From contig JAYQJE010000003.1 of assembly GCA_038142005.1 (NCBI GenBank), positions 1 to 64,000 of the forward strand: a DNA stretch of 64,000 nucleotides. The letters are read 5' to 3'. This DNA comes from SHAN690 sp023262195. Lineage in GTDB: Bacteria; Bacteroidota; Bacteroidia; Flavobacteriales_G; Salibacteraceae. The position numbers and the translations under genes were made by a program. Of the stretch, positions 1-11,321 are shown piece after piece. The notes below the pieces were generated by a model. That model had not been told where the DNA came from, searched no databases, and worked only from the letters and a program-made list of their open reading frames with translations. The number at the start of each line of letters is the position of its first letter. Position 1 is the stretch's first letter.

Positions 1-187
1 TTAAAGAACGTAAGAGGAAAAAGAGGACAAATGTCCTGCTCATTAAAATGTTCTTCCATTCCATCTAAACGAGTCTGTAAAATTTTAAGTTTTCAACCGT
101 TCTAATCATACGCTTCCTATTTATAAGACCACTGCAACAGCAACAAGCGGCTGAATTTAGAGAGACTAAAGTTTAGTTATGAGTTAA

Positions 188-904
188 TTAAATAGATAAG
201 TTTAGAAACCAAATATCACTACATATATAATTGAATGAAATTATGGAGAGATCAATAATTTCATCAGAAGAGGAAATCATCCGACTTCCCATGATGTTGT
301 AGATATTCGTCAGTAAAGCATCCGATGAGCTTTTAATCACATACTCCTGAGTTATTCTATTGTAGAAAGACTTTGAGCCTAAAGTTGTCTTCAATATGTG
401 TTATCGGTGGATTATTATATCGAATGGTAAGATTTCCCGCATTTCGTCCTATAGCATCATATCCATTGACTGGAATACCTAATACCACCGCATTTACATT
501 TGCATCTACGATAACATCTATTACCACGGAGTCTCCAATATTTATATCTAAAAGGCACTAGACCAGTCACACGTACACAAGAATAAACGTCGACGAGAAA
601 TTTTGCAATCATTAGGACACTCATAGACTAACCAATCAGGCTTATTTTCGCATATCAGTTACCGTAAAATAGTTCGGTAGTATAAGCGAACAATACTCCT
701 AACACTGCCAACGCCGTCAGGCGGGGCAAGAACAGTAATGCTCATATTTACTTCTTGTCCGGGGTACACGTCTAAGACCCATGGGTAGAGAACTCCATCT
801 TCCTTCTGGATCTCCTGAGCTATGACATCGGGATCTGGGAGGCATTGTGCGCTGCTGAGAAAAGCTGTAGCACAGATCAATGCTAAGGTTAAATACTTTT
901 TCAT
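188..904 (-). CDS. Secreted protein with T9SS sorting domain, frame-disrupted
   Basis: The N-terminus (from 904) has a signal peptide, MKKYLTLALICATAFLSSAQ. The protein then continues in three other frames. Around 540-620 the minus strand reads ECPNDCKF...CVRVTGL. This resembles the Cys-containing 'C..C.fpgg...C..isG' motif common just before the sorting domain in Bacteroidota secreted proteins. Around 370-540 it reads GDSVVIDVIVDANVNAVVL, a beta-sandwich-like stretch. At 230-330 it reads LTNIYNIMGSRMIS, a type A T9SS sorting-domain strand. So this is probably one exported protein of about 235 residues with at least three frameshifts. Function is unknown. The shifts could be sequencing errors or real decay. 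Positions 1-187 show no gene I can support. Confidence 0.55.
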
Positions 905-1196
905 AATTCGAAATGATACTAATGATTAAGACAAAGAAAATACGGATTTATTTGATTATATCGCATTCTAGGACAAAAATGGAATTTAAAAAATTGTGAG
1001 ATGAATATGCAAAACGTTTTACACCAGATAATATTAGCAACGAATTACTTATATGCGAGGTTTCAGTTCGATGCGAGCATTTCAACTTTTTATAATTGGC
1101 GAAAATCCTGTGTTTATATCGGATAGTCCATGAAAGGAAATCTAAATTGGCATTAGTTTTACCTGGCGTATATATCCATTAAAGATTTACTCTAAC

Positions 1197-1215
1197 CAAT
1201 TAATTTGATTAATTG
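1197..1215. terminator. AT-rich hairpin, weak terminator candidate
   Basis: CAATTAAT and ATTAATTG form an 8-bp stem with a 3-base loop, about 40 bp beyond the stop of the DUF2357 gene. There is no clear T-tract on either strand, so termination is only a guess. The rest of the 905-1251 gap shows nothing I can identify. Confidence 0.25.
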
Positions 1216-1251
1216 ACAGGATATTATTTATAAGCAACTATCTTAAATCTG

Positions 1252-3099
1252 TTAGAGGATAATTATTCGAATTGCGAAAAGAAAACTTAAAAGAATATCA
1301 GTAAGGGATTTCAGAGGTGCTTTCAGTGTCTTAAAACTGCTAAAAGCTATTTTTTCTGCTTGTTCTCGCTTGTTTGCGCAGTTATTTAACATCTCGAAAA
1401 TGAAGGACTTAAGTGCAATCATACCATTATCATTTTTAAATGGTCGAATACAAAATGCACCTAAGCCTGGTGCAATTTCATGAAACTCTTTCTGACTCGA
1501 TATTCTATGTCCTGGATATAAAATATAAACACCACCCGTTCCTCGAATTGCATCTTTATAGGCATGCATTTTTATTAAATCAATATTTTCAAAAATCCTC
1601 TTCGATTCTCAATCTTTTTTCACCCAAATGGTTTTCATCTTGATTTACAGCATCACTTATCTCTGCTATTTTATATTTTGATTCAAAATGAACGTGCCAA
1701 ATCAATTCCTGCTTTTCAGCTTCACTTTCTGAAATTCCGAAAGGCCAAAAGATAATGTATAATTTGGTCTTAGCATTGTCGTCCAACTTTCTGAATAAGA
1801 ATTATCTTTCTGACAATTAAATGTTCGGTTATAATTAAATTGAAAATTCATTTTTCTTGTTTTCGAGGCAGCCACACCTTTTAGAGCAGTAAATCTTCGT
1901 TGTTTTATTTTAAGATTCATACTTCTCCCTGATTTTTCAAATAAAGTCGATAAATACTGAGGTTCGATTTCAAAGATTTCCTCAAATAATTCCGCTAACT
2001 TGAAGAAAAGCCAATACTCATATAGAACGGCAATATCTTTTTTCCGGCTCCATAAACATCCTCGCCACCTTCCCAAATTAATTTAACAGCAAGCTCAAAT
2101 CTGAACCACGTTCTTAAAACTTCATTATAACCTTCTTTGCGCTGAAGCATAGGACTATTTAGTTTTAAACTTTCTGGCTTTGAAATTTTACTGCAATTAA
2201 ATTGATTCAATTGTGATTCAACCTTGTTAATCAAAATCCCAGATTCGGAGTGAAGTTTAGAATCTTTAGCAGCTTTGCTATTGATATCTGAAAAACTTTT
2301 AAAAATGTATGGAGAGCATATATTACAAAACGATTTTCCGGTGTATCTACCGAATCAATTTTCTGAACACTTGTGATTCTTTTTGAGATTGTTTCCAAAC
2401 CAAAATCTCTTAAGTGGTGACCGCTAGGTACCTTTAACCTCTCCCCTCCTCTAACTAGTTCCTTTAGGTTCCTGTTAGAAAATTTTCTGCTACTTCTTAG
2501 ATCTTTTGGTTCATAGACTTGAGACCATTTGGCTATTGGGGCTGTTAATATTTTATGAATTGCACCTGTGTACTCTGTTGAACTTATTATAGATTGAATG
2601 AAAGAGAACATCTGATAGAGCTTTTGACTATCCTTTGGGATTTCTAAATCAAAATGATGTAAAACCGGATCAAATTCTAGAAGATAGTCGGCACATTTTT
2701 CAGTTATAAATTCAAGCATTTCTCCATAGTCTTCGAGATATTCCAATTTGACCGATTGAACCTCAAAACTTATTGAGGTAAACCGTTTCCGCTCATCCGT
2801 TCTGAAAACTGGGATTTCAAGAGTGCCAACAAACGTGTTTGGAGAAATTGTTCCTATATTCTGCTTTAATTGATGTCTATAAATAATGTTACTACCAACG
2901 TCTCCCAAAATAAAGTTATCATCACTAATCGCATAATCATAAAAGCACCCCTCTATTAATTGGAAACGTGGCTCATTATTATCAATTACGGAATCAACTC
3001 CATCAAATAAAGTTCCTTTTATTTTTTTGGTCTGATACATATTTTTAAACCCTTTTTAAGCGAGTTTAAATTAATTTCTATTTCAGACTCTTCTTTCAT
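1252..3099 (-). CDS. DUF2357 / PD-(D/E)xK nuclease, McrC-like partner (frameshifted)
   Basis: This is the predicted nuclease subunit of a McrBC-like type IV restriction pair (family knowledge plus context). Fragments in three frames join into one protein of about 615 residues. The N-terminus begins MKEESEIEINLNSLKKGLK at 3099. A frameshift in an A7 run near 3022 leads into IKGTLFDGVDSVIDNNEPR. The C-terminal nuclease core contains YEYWLFFKLAELFEE, then LRPNYTLSFG, then HFESKYK (the E-x-K half), and ends with MHAYKDAIRGTGG, typical of DUF2357 proteins. Breaks lie near 3022, 2232, 2050, 1760 and 1580. The acidic residue expected in the PD half reads N (RPNY), which could inactivate it or be a base error. 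The ATG is 3 bp after the McrB-like stop, so the two are coupled. Confidence 0.7.
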
Positions 3100-3102
3100 T
3101 TT

Positions 3103-4348
3103 CTATGCCTCAGCGAAACTGGCAAAACCACTGTCCCTGGCGTCTCTATACATTCTTGCGATTTTTTCTAATGATAAAGGATAGAGCACATTTACATGAG
3201 AGTAATCAAAAGCATCTTTATCAAAAACATCTCTGACTGCATTTAAATGACTTAATCTATTTGAATTCATTCCAATAACTGTGGGTTTTCTTAAGCACAA
3301 GCCACCCAATGTCTCTAAAATAGGAGAGAGCTTTCTCCTCGAACCATGAAGTTTTGGCAATAACTTTTGTATAATCACAATATCAATCTTTTCCTCAGTT
3401 TTCAACTTTTTATCTATCAATTCTAATTGATTTATCAGTATCAACATATCGGTTGCGGTCCGATAACCAAATTCAGCACCTGCTTTTTGTAATTCGCTGA
3501 AAAACTTGGAAAATACCTTATCTATTTTTTTCTATCCTTCGAGGTGGTGAGTGATTTATTTCTTGCAAGCTCAATAAAATGGCAAGCCATATTTGCCCCG
3601 GCTCCTATTTTATGGTCTCCGAAGTACATGGCTTGCATGTCCAATTTTGAAGCCGAAGCCAAAAACCTATCCATCTCATTCTTATTAATTCGGAACTCTA
3701 TAGTATTAGCCCTATCTAAAACTTTTGGACTGAACATATTGGTAGTCTCATCAATGTTTACTGTCCCTATAATGAATAAATTTTTTGGTAATTTAATTTT
3801 TGCCGGAACACCGTTTTCAGTGGTTCCGTCAGCATATAAATGAATGTCTTCATCCGATTCCATTGCACTTAAAAAATCAGCAAAGTATCTTTCCACAAGA
3901 CTTAGGTTCATCTCGTCAAGGACAAGAAAATAAGGTAGTTTAGGGTTTAAATTTGCCCGAATAATCAAATCTACAATACCGCTGTCTGGTTTGACATATT
4001 CTGCAGGCTTCAAGGCATTAGGGTATCCAAGTAGGGGTTCCCGATTAGTCCAGTCGGCACCAACTGGAACAAAACAATATTGACTTTTTTCTTGAATTAT
4101 CCATTGAACAAATGCTTGAGCTAATTTAGACTTCCCTGATCTGATAGGCCAGTCAGTATGATAAATGGTTTGGTCAAAAGGGAACTCACGAAACGAGTAA
4201 CAAGTTTATCTGGGTAGATTAAACCTGCTTTTTGGCACGCACTCTGAAAATCTTTAATCTCAAAAGGGATTTGATCTCTTAAATCAATTTGAGAGCCCTT
4301 TCTAAAAATTGGTTCTTGACCTCTCTGCTGAAACTCTTCAATTGTCAT
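3103..4348 (-). CDS. McrB-like AAA+ ATPase (frameshifted)
   Basis: Motor subunit of a McrBC-like system; members hydrolyse nucleotide to drive DNA translocation by the nuclease complex. Starting at 4348, the protein reaches FIILTGLSDQG and shifts frame inside Walker A. Adding one A in GGAAG restores GLSDQGKSKLAQAFVQW. The next piece contains Walker B FLVLDEMNLS, a sensor-like GTVNIDETT and VLDRA. A second break in an A7 run near 3530 restores DRKKIDKVFSKFF, continuing to the stop at 3103. Total is about 415 residues, a minimal McrB core with no recognisable base-recognition domain on the N-terminal side. It starts 69 bp after the last eCIS gene, so co-transcription is possible but unproven. 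Confidence 0.75.
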
Positions 4349-4417
4349 TGCTTTTTTATTTCTATCAGGAAAATTAATTAGTTCGGATTATTATTACTTT
4401 TTGAACAGAAAAACACC

Positions 4418-5751
4418 TTATAAGGTCACCCCCTCTTTAAGAAACTCCTTCTTTATGCCTTTGACGATATCCGTTTCTAATATTTGATGATCCGAGCGTT
4501 GAGCTGAAACAATGGAACAGTAGCGGAGGATATTAATGATGCTACCGCCTGTAATTTCATATTCACTCGCAATTCGATCATAAATTTCTTCAGACAGGTT
4601 AAAAGGAATTAAAATACTTTTCCAAAGTGCATGTCGGATGTCAACACTGGGTTTGGGGAACATGATGATGCTCTGGAATCTCCTTAAGAACGCATCGTCT
4701 ATGTTGTCCTTATAATTGGTGGCAAGAATGACCACTCCATTGTAGTCTTCTATTCGTTGAAGTAAAAATGCCACCTGCTGATTAGCAAACATGTCGTTGC
4801 TGCTTTGAGTAGCCATGCGTTTTGAAAACAAGGCATCGGCCTCATCAAAGAATAGAATCCAATTCTTGTTTTCAGCCATATCAAAAAGCTTTGCCAAGTT
4901 CTTTTCTGTTTCTCCAATGTATTTGGATACCACCGTGGACAGATCTACTCTATACACATCCATTCCATGACTCTTTCCCAGCAGGGCTGCTGTCATCGAT
5001 TTTCCTGTGCCAGGAGGCCCATAAAGAGTACACGATATCCTGATTTCAAGTATCGATTTACACTGTTGTCTTGTAGGATTTGTTTTTCATGTTCAATCCA
5101 CAATCGGATGTGCTCTATCTCTGAGAAAACGCTCGGATCAAAAATGGCATCATCCCAATTGAGCTTTGTTGTAAGGTGATGGGCCGGAAAATCGGGGGAG
5201 AAACTTGGTTTAAACGACTCATTAAGAGTAAAATAGGTTAGATACTCTTTACTAATTGCGAGCTCTCCGCTCCACAAGGGTTCGTAGGCATTTGTGAATC
5301 CCAGTGACACAATGTTTTCCCGGTACAATACATGATCATTTTCGAAGCATCGCTGCAATTCAAACCTTCGATCTAAATTATCACCTGCGATTATAAATGC
5401 AGCGGTTTCGCCTGTTGGCATAAAGCCATTGTGCTTTTCTCCTTTAACACCTCCAAATTCAGCGAACACCCGATCAAATTGTTCGTTTTTTGTAAAAAAG
5501 ATATCGAACACTGCGGGACGTAGATGTGGCGCAAGAGCGATTAAAATTATCAATCTGGTCATCTCATCTATCTCGTGGCGTATAATAACCGAAGCGTAAA
5601 AAGAATCATCCAAACTAAGATCAGGAGCTATGGGAAATGAGTATTGCTCTGAATGTTTAAAATACTCTGCAAATCGATACGTGATGACCTTATTCAACCA
5701 TTCTAATTCACGGTTGAGTGTATCGATGCTGCTGTTAAACTCTATTTCCAT
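4418..5751 (-). CDS. eCIS AAA+ ATPase (Afp15-like), one frameshift
   Basis: Afp15-type ATPases are conserved in extracellular contractile injection systems and are thought to act in particle assembly or cargo loading. An N-terminal region of about 240 residues, rich in helices, precedes one AAA+ module. Walker A is broken near 5018: GYRVLFMG then, with one C added, PPGTGKSMTAALLGK. Walker B follows as WILFFDEADALFSKR, then sensor 1 ATNYKDNIDDAFLRRF with the arginine finger, then a lid ending at 4418. Length is about 444 residues. It overlaps the tape-measure stop by 10 bp. This AAA+/tape-measure pairing is the standard end of eCIS operons. Confidence 0.9.
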
Positions 5752-8700
5752 TCTACCATTAATCTTTTATCCATCCAAGGTAATTTAATGATGCCAAATG
5801 ACCATGGCATATCATCCATCAATATATCAAGAGTCTTTTCTTCAACTTTTAACTGCCACACATCATCCGTTTCGACCAGACGCCCATCGCGTACCAAAAA
5901 CCCCTCTCTCAAGGCGTCTATGGACGTATTCTTCAGCCTCGGCCAATTCTGCAGCAATCCTTTCAGCATTTGATTGGTCACCTCCCCTTTCGTTGTCTGT
6001 AACATCAAGTTCAAAGGGTATTGGAGTAGCCAACTTTACACCGCACAACACTTTATTTAGAAGCAGCTCATGCTCCGGTGCCGATGTTAAACCTGTGGCC
6101 ATGTATTGCAATAACTGCACTCCCCTTTTAGCCATTTTTTTAGTCTTGAATTTGTTGTCCTTAACCATACCCAGGATCTCGAAGTATTGTAATAGATAAG
6201 GCCACGTAATCACCAGACCTGCGTTGTTCAAGTTTACCTCGAAATCTAAGGTCACTTCAGGAACATCTTCAAGGCTTTCGTCTTCTTCAGACTCTAATAC
6301 GGGCTCTAGGTTCTTTGGTGTTGACTCCTTTTGACCAATTGAAGAATCGCGAAGTTTAAGCTGAGATCCTGGCTTAAAAAATAGCTGCTCTACGGAAATT
6401 CTCAGCGAACCGCTCAACGCATAAATATCAAGCCATACCTCCTTATCAATAGTTTCAAGTTTGAATAATTGGACAGCTTTTTCAGGTAACTCGATAACAA
6501 ATCATCGGAAGTTAGGGATTCTGATTTAGGGCCTAGTGATTGTTCTAAGGCGGCAGCAAATAAGCTATCATGAATTACCTTATCATTCGACAAACCCACT
6601 AGATCGATTAATAAGCGGTGAACAATCGCTGATGACGAGCCAAAATTCGAACCTGCGCGTGGGAATAGGATTGAAATAAGCTCTGCAAGGAAGTGATCAC
6701 TTTCGAACCTTACTAATCTAGATCTTACCTTACTATCCTTGAGCTCTGTTTTGATCAATTCCCTGATATGAATATCATCTCTTGAAAATTCCATTCTTAA
6801 GTCTAGAATAAACTCGAAGTACGTTCGGTAAGATTGAAAACTTCCGACGGCAAGAGAACCAAAACGTAAATAGTGTCCAAGAACTTCTGCAAAACTCACC
6901 ACCTTCATGCGCTCCGCGACGAATTCCATTTGACGCGGTCTATCACCAATACCGCCTGTCAACATATCAACGAGTGGTCTGAATCTAGACTCACCATTAC
7001 TTGCCGAGCTAACTGCTATACCATGGAGGATGTACGTTAATTGTTCAAGTCGCAGGCTTAATAGTTCAGATAGTTTCATTAATCCATGTTCAAGAAAATT
7101 ATCCGCACTTAATTCTCTAATTCTCAACATATATTCCAAGACAAACATCTTCCATTGCTTTTCGTCCAAACCCAAATCGGCGCGCGATAGAAGAAGATTA
7201 AAACTTACAACGAACCCTCCAAACCTTGGCGATAAAGCCAAAATAATACGATCGAATTGTTGATTGTTCATGTGGTTAACCAATTGTCCATAGACTTGAA
7301 TGGCCTGGCCAGAAAGAGATAAATTTTGCACCCAACGATCTGGGTCCTGACTTAATAATTGCAAAGAGAACTCCTGAATATGATTGGATACATTTTTTTT
7401 GAATATTTTCGACTGATTGGCCCACCAGGGTACTTCATCATACACCACAAAAAATGCTTCAATAAGTCTAGATTACGTTGTATTTTAAAATCTGTCGTAA
7501 TTGGCAAGTTCAATCCTCGAGAATGATAGAAATTCGAAATCATTTCTTGCTCCTTACCCTTACCAAATAATAGACTCCCGCGAGCGAGCAACTCCCTGTA
7601 CTCATCTGTGGATATAGCAAAATCAATAGCAACGCTAGCCATTACCAGAGATGTATATTTTTCGCTTTGACTTGGTTGAAACACCCAAGAAACCTGAATC
7701 AGTTTTTGGAGAAAATAATTTTTCAATGACTCCTTTGTGCCAAAGGTTTGATGAATCATCGTCAATTGATCGGCTAATTCTCCAAGGGCAACAATGTTGT
7801 TATCAAGGATGGAATCCATTACGCTTAGGAAGCGAGTCGATCCCAACACCGATAATAGATTAAGTGCATTATAAGTATCTAAGAACAAACTATTCAAGAG
7901 CTGCTTAAACAATTGTGGGGTAAGTTTTTGAATTGTCAACAGAAGTTTTTCAAACTCAAGCGCGGATTGAACCTCAGACCAATCTGGATAAATACCTGTA
8001 CTAACTACCTCCTCTATTAATTGAAAAACATCGAAATCTTCAAGGTATTCCTTATGGATGCCAATTCGAAGTATTTTGTTTGGCAAATCCTGTTTAGCTG
8101 AAATTGGATCTTCCATTTCTGCTTCATCGATATTGGCTATCTGTCGAGATTCTTTTACGGTGAATTTTTTATTTTAAAATCTGATTTCGTCAATCTGTCT
8201 AAAGATCTAGAAGATCTAGTTTTAAGCGCTTGATCAATTAATGAAACCAATTTTTCAAGTTGAACTGCTTTGGTATAATCGAACTGTGTTAAAAAACGTT
8301 CCACCTCATCTTGATTTCGATCAAGTAACAACGACATGAAGTACGGCCATCGGTTCGAAGGGATTGAAATTATCACCTCATTCAAAATCTGTTTTGAATT
8401 GAAAGAACTAGAAATAGTCAAAGAGAAAAGGTCCCGATATTCAACTAGGGACTTAAATAAGGCTTCCTCAATTCCATCCAGTTCTGCTTGCGAGTTTATC
8501 CACCGATGAAATTGCAAAAAATGAACTGTTGCTCGAACATAAGAATATTCTATCCTATCCTCTATTATATTTACCGAGAGTGGTAAGTTAAGTTGCGGAA
8601 GCCACTGGTTTACAAACCGGGTAAACAAAATTCTATTGAATTGCTTATTCCGAAAACCATAAGCCACAATTACACAATCAATATTTTTTTTAATCAAGGT

Positions 8701-11318
8701 GGGACGCGCATGAAGAGCAAAAATCACATCGACGTAATCGCTATGTTTGAATTTAATGTCGAGTGCCACTTTCATGGCGCTTATTACAATCGGTTGCAGT
8801 GACAGTAAAAAACCCAAGACTTTAGCCTGAGACGCTCCTTCAAAGTACTCAATAATCCGAGGCTCCCTTGTTTCAATGTATTTTCTCAGACTAAATTCAA
8901 AATCACTCCATGAATCAAATGAATCTGACTTTTGAAAAGTCCCCGCGTGAATGATACGTTCTAATTGTTTAATAAATGATCCGAGGTTAATCGATGGCTC
9001 ATTAATGCCCATCCATTCCTTTTGTGAGACATTTATAAGCACCTCTTTTTCCAGTGCTTCTGAATCGATCTTTTTAAGCAAGTTAATTCTCTTCCATCCA
9101 TTTCGGAGAGTCCGAACAATAGACTCCTTCTGACCTCTAGCGCTGAATATCAAAATTGAGATCAAATCAGATTCGCTATAAATCCGTACGAAACGTTTAT
9201 CGTTAAGCGCCTCCGTTAAAGCACGTAATTCATGAATTACCACTACTTCCCCTAATTCGATCGATTAAATCAACAACTAATTCTTTACTTAATCCAGCCA
9301 ACACTTGATGCCACATGTCCTGTTCAAATGAGAGTTGGTTTAGGAGCGAATGAAGTTCCCTAGTTTGATTTAGTGCATCCGTAAATATCTGACTTCGGGC
9401 TTTAACTCCTGGCAACGAGGATGGATTAGCAATCCAATTTTCAATATGCTTCGTTAGACTATCATCGAAGTTCAAACTCGAATCTGCGTATTGCGATATT
9501 CCTAACGGTATCAAAATCCTTGTGAACTCTAACTGATAATTCCCTATATAACCTTTATTTTCTTTCGAACGTAATCGACTTTGTATATTGACAAACGCAT
9601 CAAGCAATTGACGCTCAACCTCTTCATTTCAGAAATTTGAGCAATCTGAATCGCTTCCATCAACGAACCGAATGCCGGATCAAGACCAAAAACGTTACTA
9701 AAAAGAGTGTGCACTTGTTTTAATGGAAACTGATGAATCAAACGGATCCAAACACTGGGCAATTCAACTAAATCAAATAAGGCATTGCTAAGCCCCTGTT
9801 CGTCTGAATCCAAGAGCAGGAGCAGCTCTTGCTGCGGGGTGCTTTCAGCTGGTAGCCAAATACCCGTTCTTAAGTAGTGTAGAACCAAATTAAGTTCGCT
9901 CCACCCTTGTCGAATCCGATGATTAGAAGTTTCATCATTGTTATTAAAGTCCTCAACTACTTGCGCAGTAGCCTTTCTTATGCTAACCAAATTTGGACTT
10001 GATGCCTCAATCAATCCAAACATTATTTTTTCAGCAATCTCCAATGGGGTCCGTGTTTGTTTAGCACTAACATATTTTATTATCTCCACCATAGTGTGCC
10101 CGCTTAAAAAATCAGACTTAGTTTGGTTTTGATAATACGACTGATAAAATATTGTAGGTAAATAGAAAATATTCTCCTTATAGTCCTCTCAATAAGAATT
10201 GCCAAATTGGCTATTAATGATACCCTATTCTTATAATTTCCTGAAAGCTGCTCAGCAATCATGCCATAAGAATATATAAGCTGATCTGGACTAAGAATCT
10301 GATGGAATCGACTTAGACGAGATACAAAGCCCGCTTCGGAAAGGCTTGGTATAACCTTTTGAAGAATTGTCCGTAATTTGCTAATTGATACACCCTGAAT
10401 CAATCGGATTAAGTCTTTTGTATCAAGCTCATTTGGTGTTCGTCCATAGGTCAAAAACGTTACAATGATATCTTGCGCCATCCAACCACCGGATTCACTG
10501 GAATCTGCCTTGCCGGAATATTGGAATTTTCCTAGTGTAAAATGGTCTTCGAGATTCGATATGTATGCGGATAAGGATTCTGAAATTCTATTTGAATACG
10601 CATCTAAGTCATGTAAACTTCTGCGCAATAAAGCAAAGTATGTCTTTTCGGTTGGCTGGGCAAAATTGGACCCAAGCATAAAATCAAAAGTCAACTTCTT
10701 TAGCACACCCTGTAAACCATGATAACCATAATCCGTCATTGGGTTGGCAGAAAAATCCAATAAAATTCTATGGTTAATTCTGCGAATCGAATTGTAAACG
10801 ATTCCATATCGCTTAATCCAATAGGATTCGTAAGATGGAAAATCTACCTGTTCAAAAAGTCGATTTTTAATTATCGACCATGAAGCACTTTGTTGCAGAA
10901 CGCTCGTAATGGATTCTGGGTCGTGTGTAAATAGTTTAGAAAAGATAGTCGACAGCGGTTCGTTGCTTTGACGATTTATACCTGTTTTCAAATAATCTTC
11001 AAATAACTCAGTAAGATTAAGTCTAAAGTTCGATTTGATTTGCTCTTCTATTCCCGCTTGCCCGAAGAACCCTTTGAGTTCTTCATTCAGTAAATAACGC
11101 ATCCGGACATTGAGTTCCGGTTCAAAATCACCAAGATCAATCTCACCCAAGTCTAATTTAATTGAATCGAATAATATGTCGAAATCAATCAATCCATAGC
11201 GGTCAAAATACTCCTCGATTATGGGTTCGACTATAGACTGAATTCGCTGAGAACTAGGCAGCTTGTTGGTGCCATCGATGTTAATTGTAAGTCGCTTTAT
11301 TTCATGTACTTGCGACAT
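5742..11318 (-). CDS. eCIS tape measure protein (Afp14-like, CIS_TMP), about 1,860 aa
   Basis: Sets the length of the inner tube during assembly. Seven consecutive fragments join by small frame changes (near 10115, 9600, 9235, 8160, 7440, 6415 and 5990). The N-terminus HEIKRLTINIDG... with DLGEIDLGDFEPEL, and the C-terminus NAGLVITWPYLLQYFEILG, QLLQYMATG, PEHELLLNKVLCGV, WPRLKNTSIDALREGFL and MPWSFGIIKLPWM, are hallmarks of the CIS tape-measure family. Between them are spaced LxHYLRTGxLP / PWWA-like segments that look like repeats of one module. At least two breaks are homopolymers: T6 at about 10118 restores SLIFLSGHTMVEI, and A6 at about 8160 restores KFTVKESRQ. It starts 3 bp after the SulP gene. 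Confidence 0.88.
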
Positions 11319-11321
11319 GTA

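Noticed and set aside
373..561. Plus-strand reading frame of 62 codons
   Set aside because: The opposite strand reads as a coherent beta-rich part of the T9SS protein, so this is a shadow.
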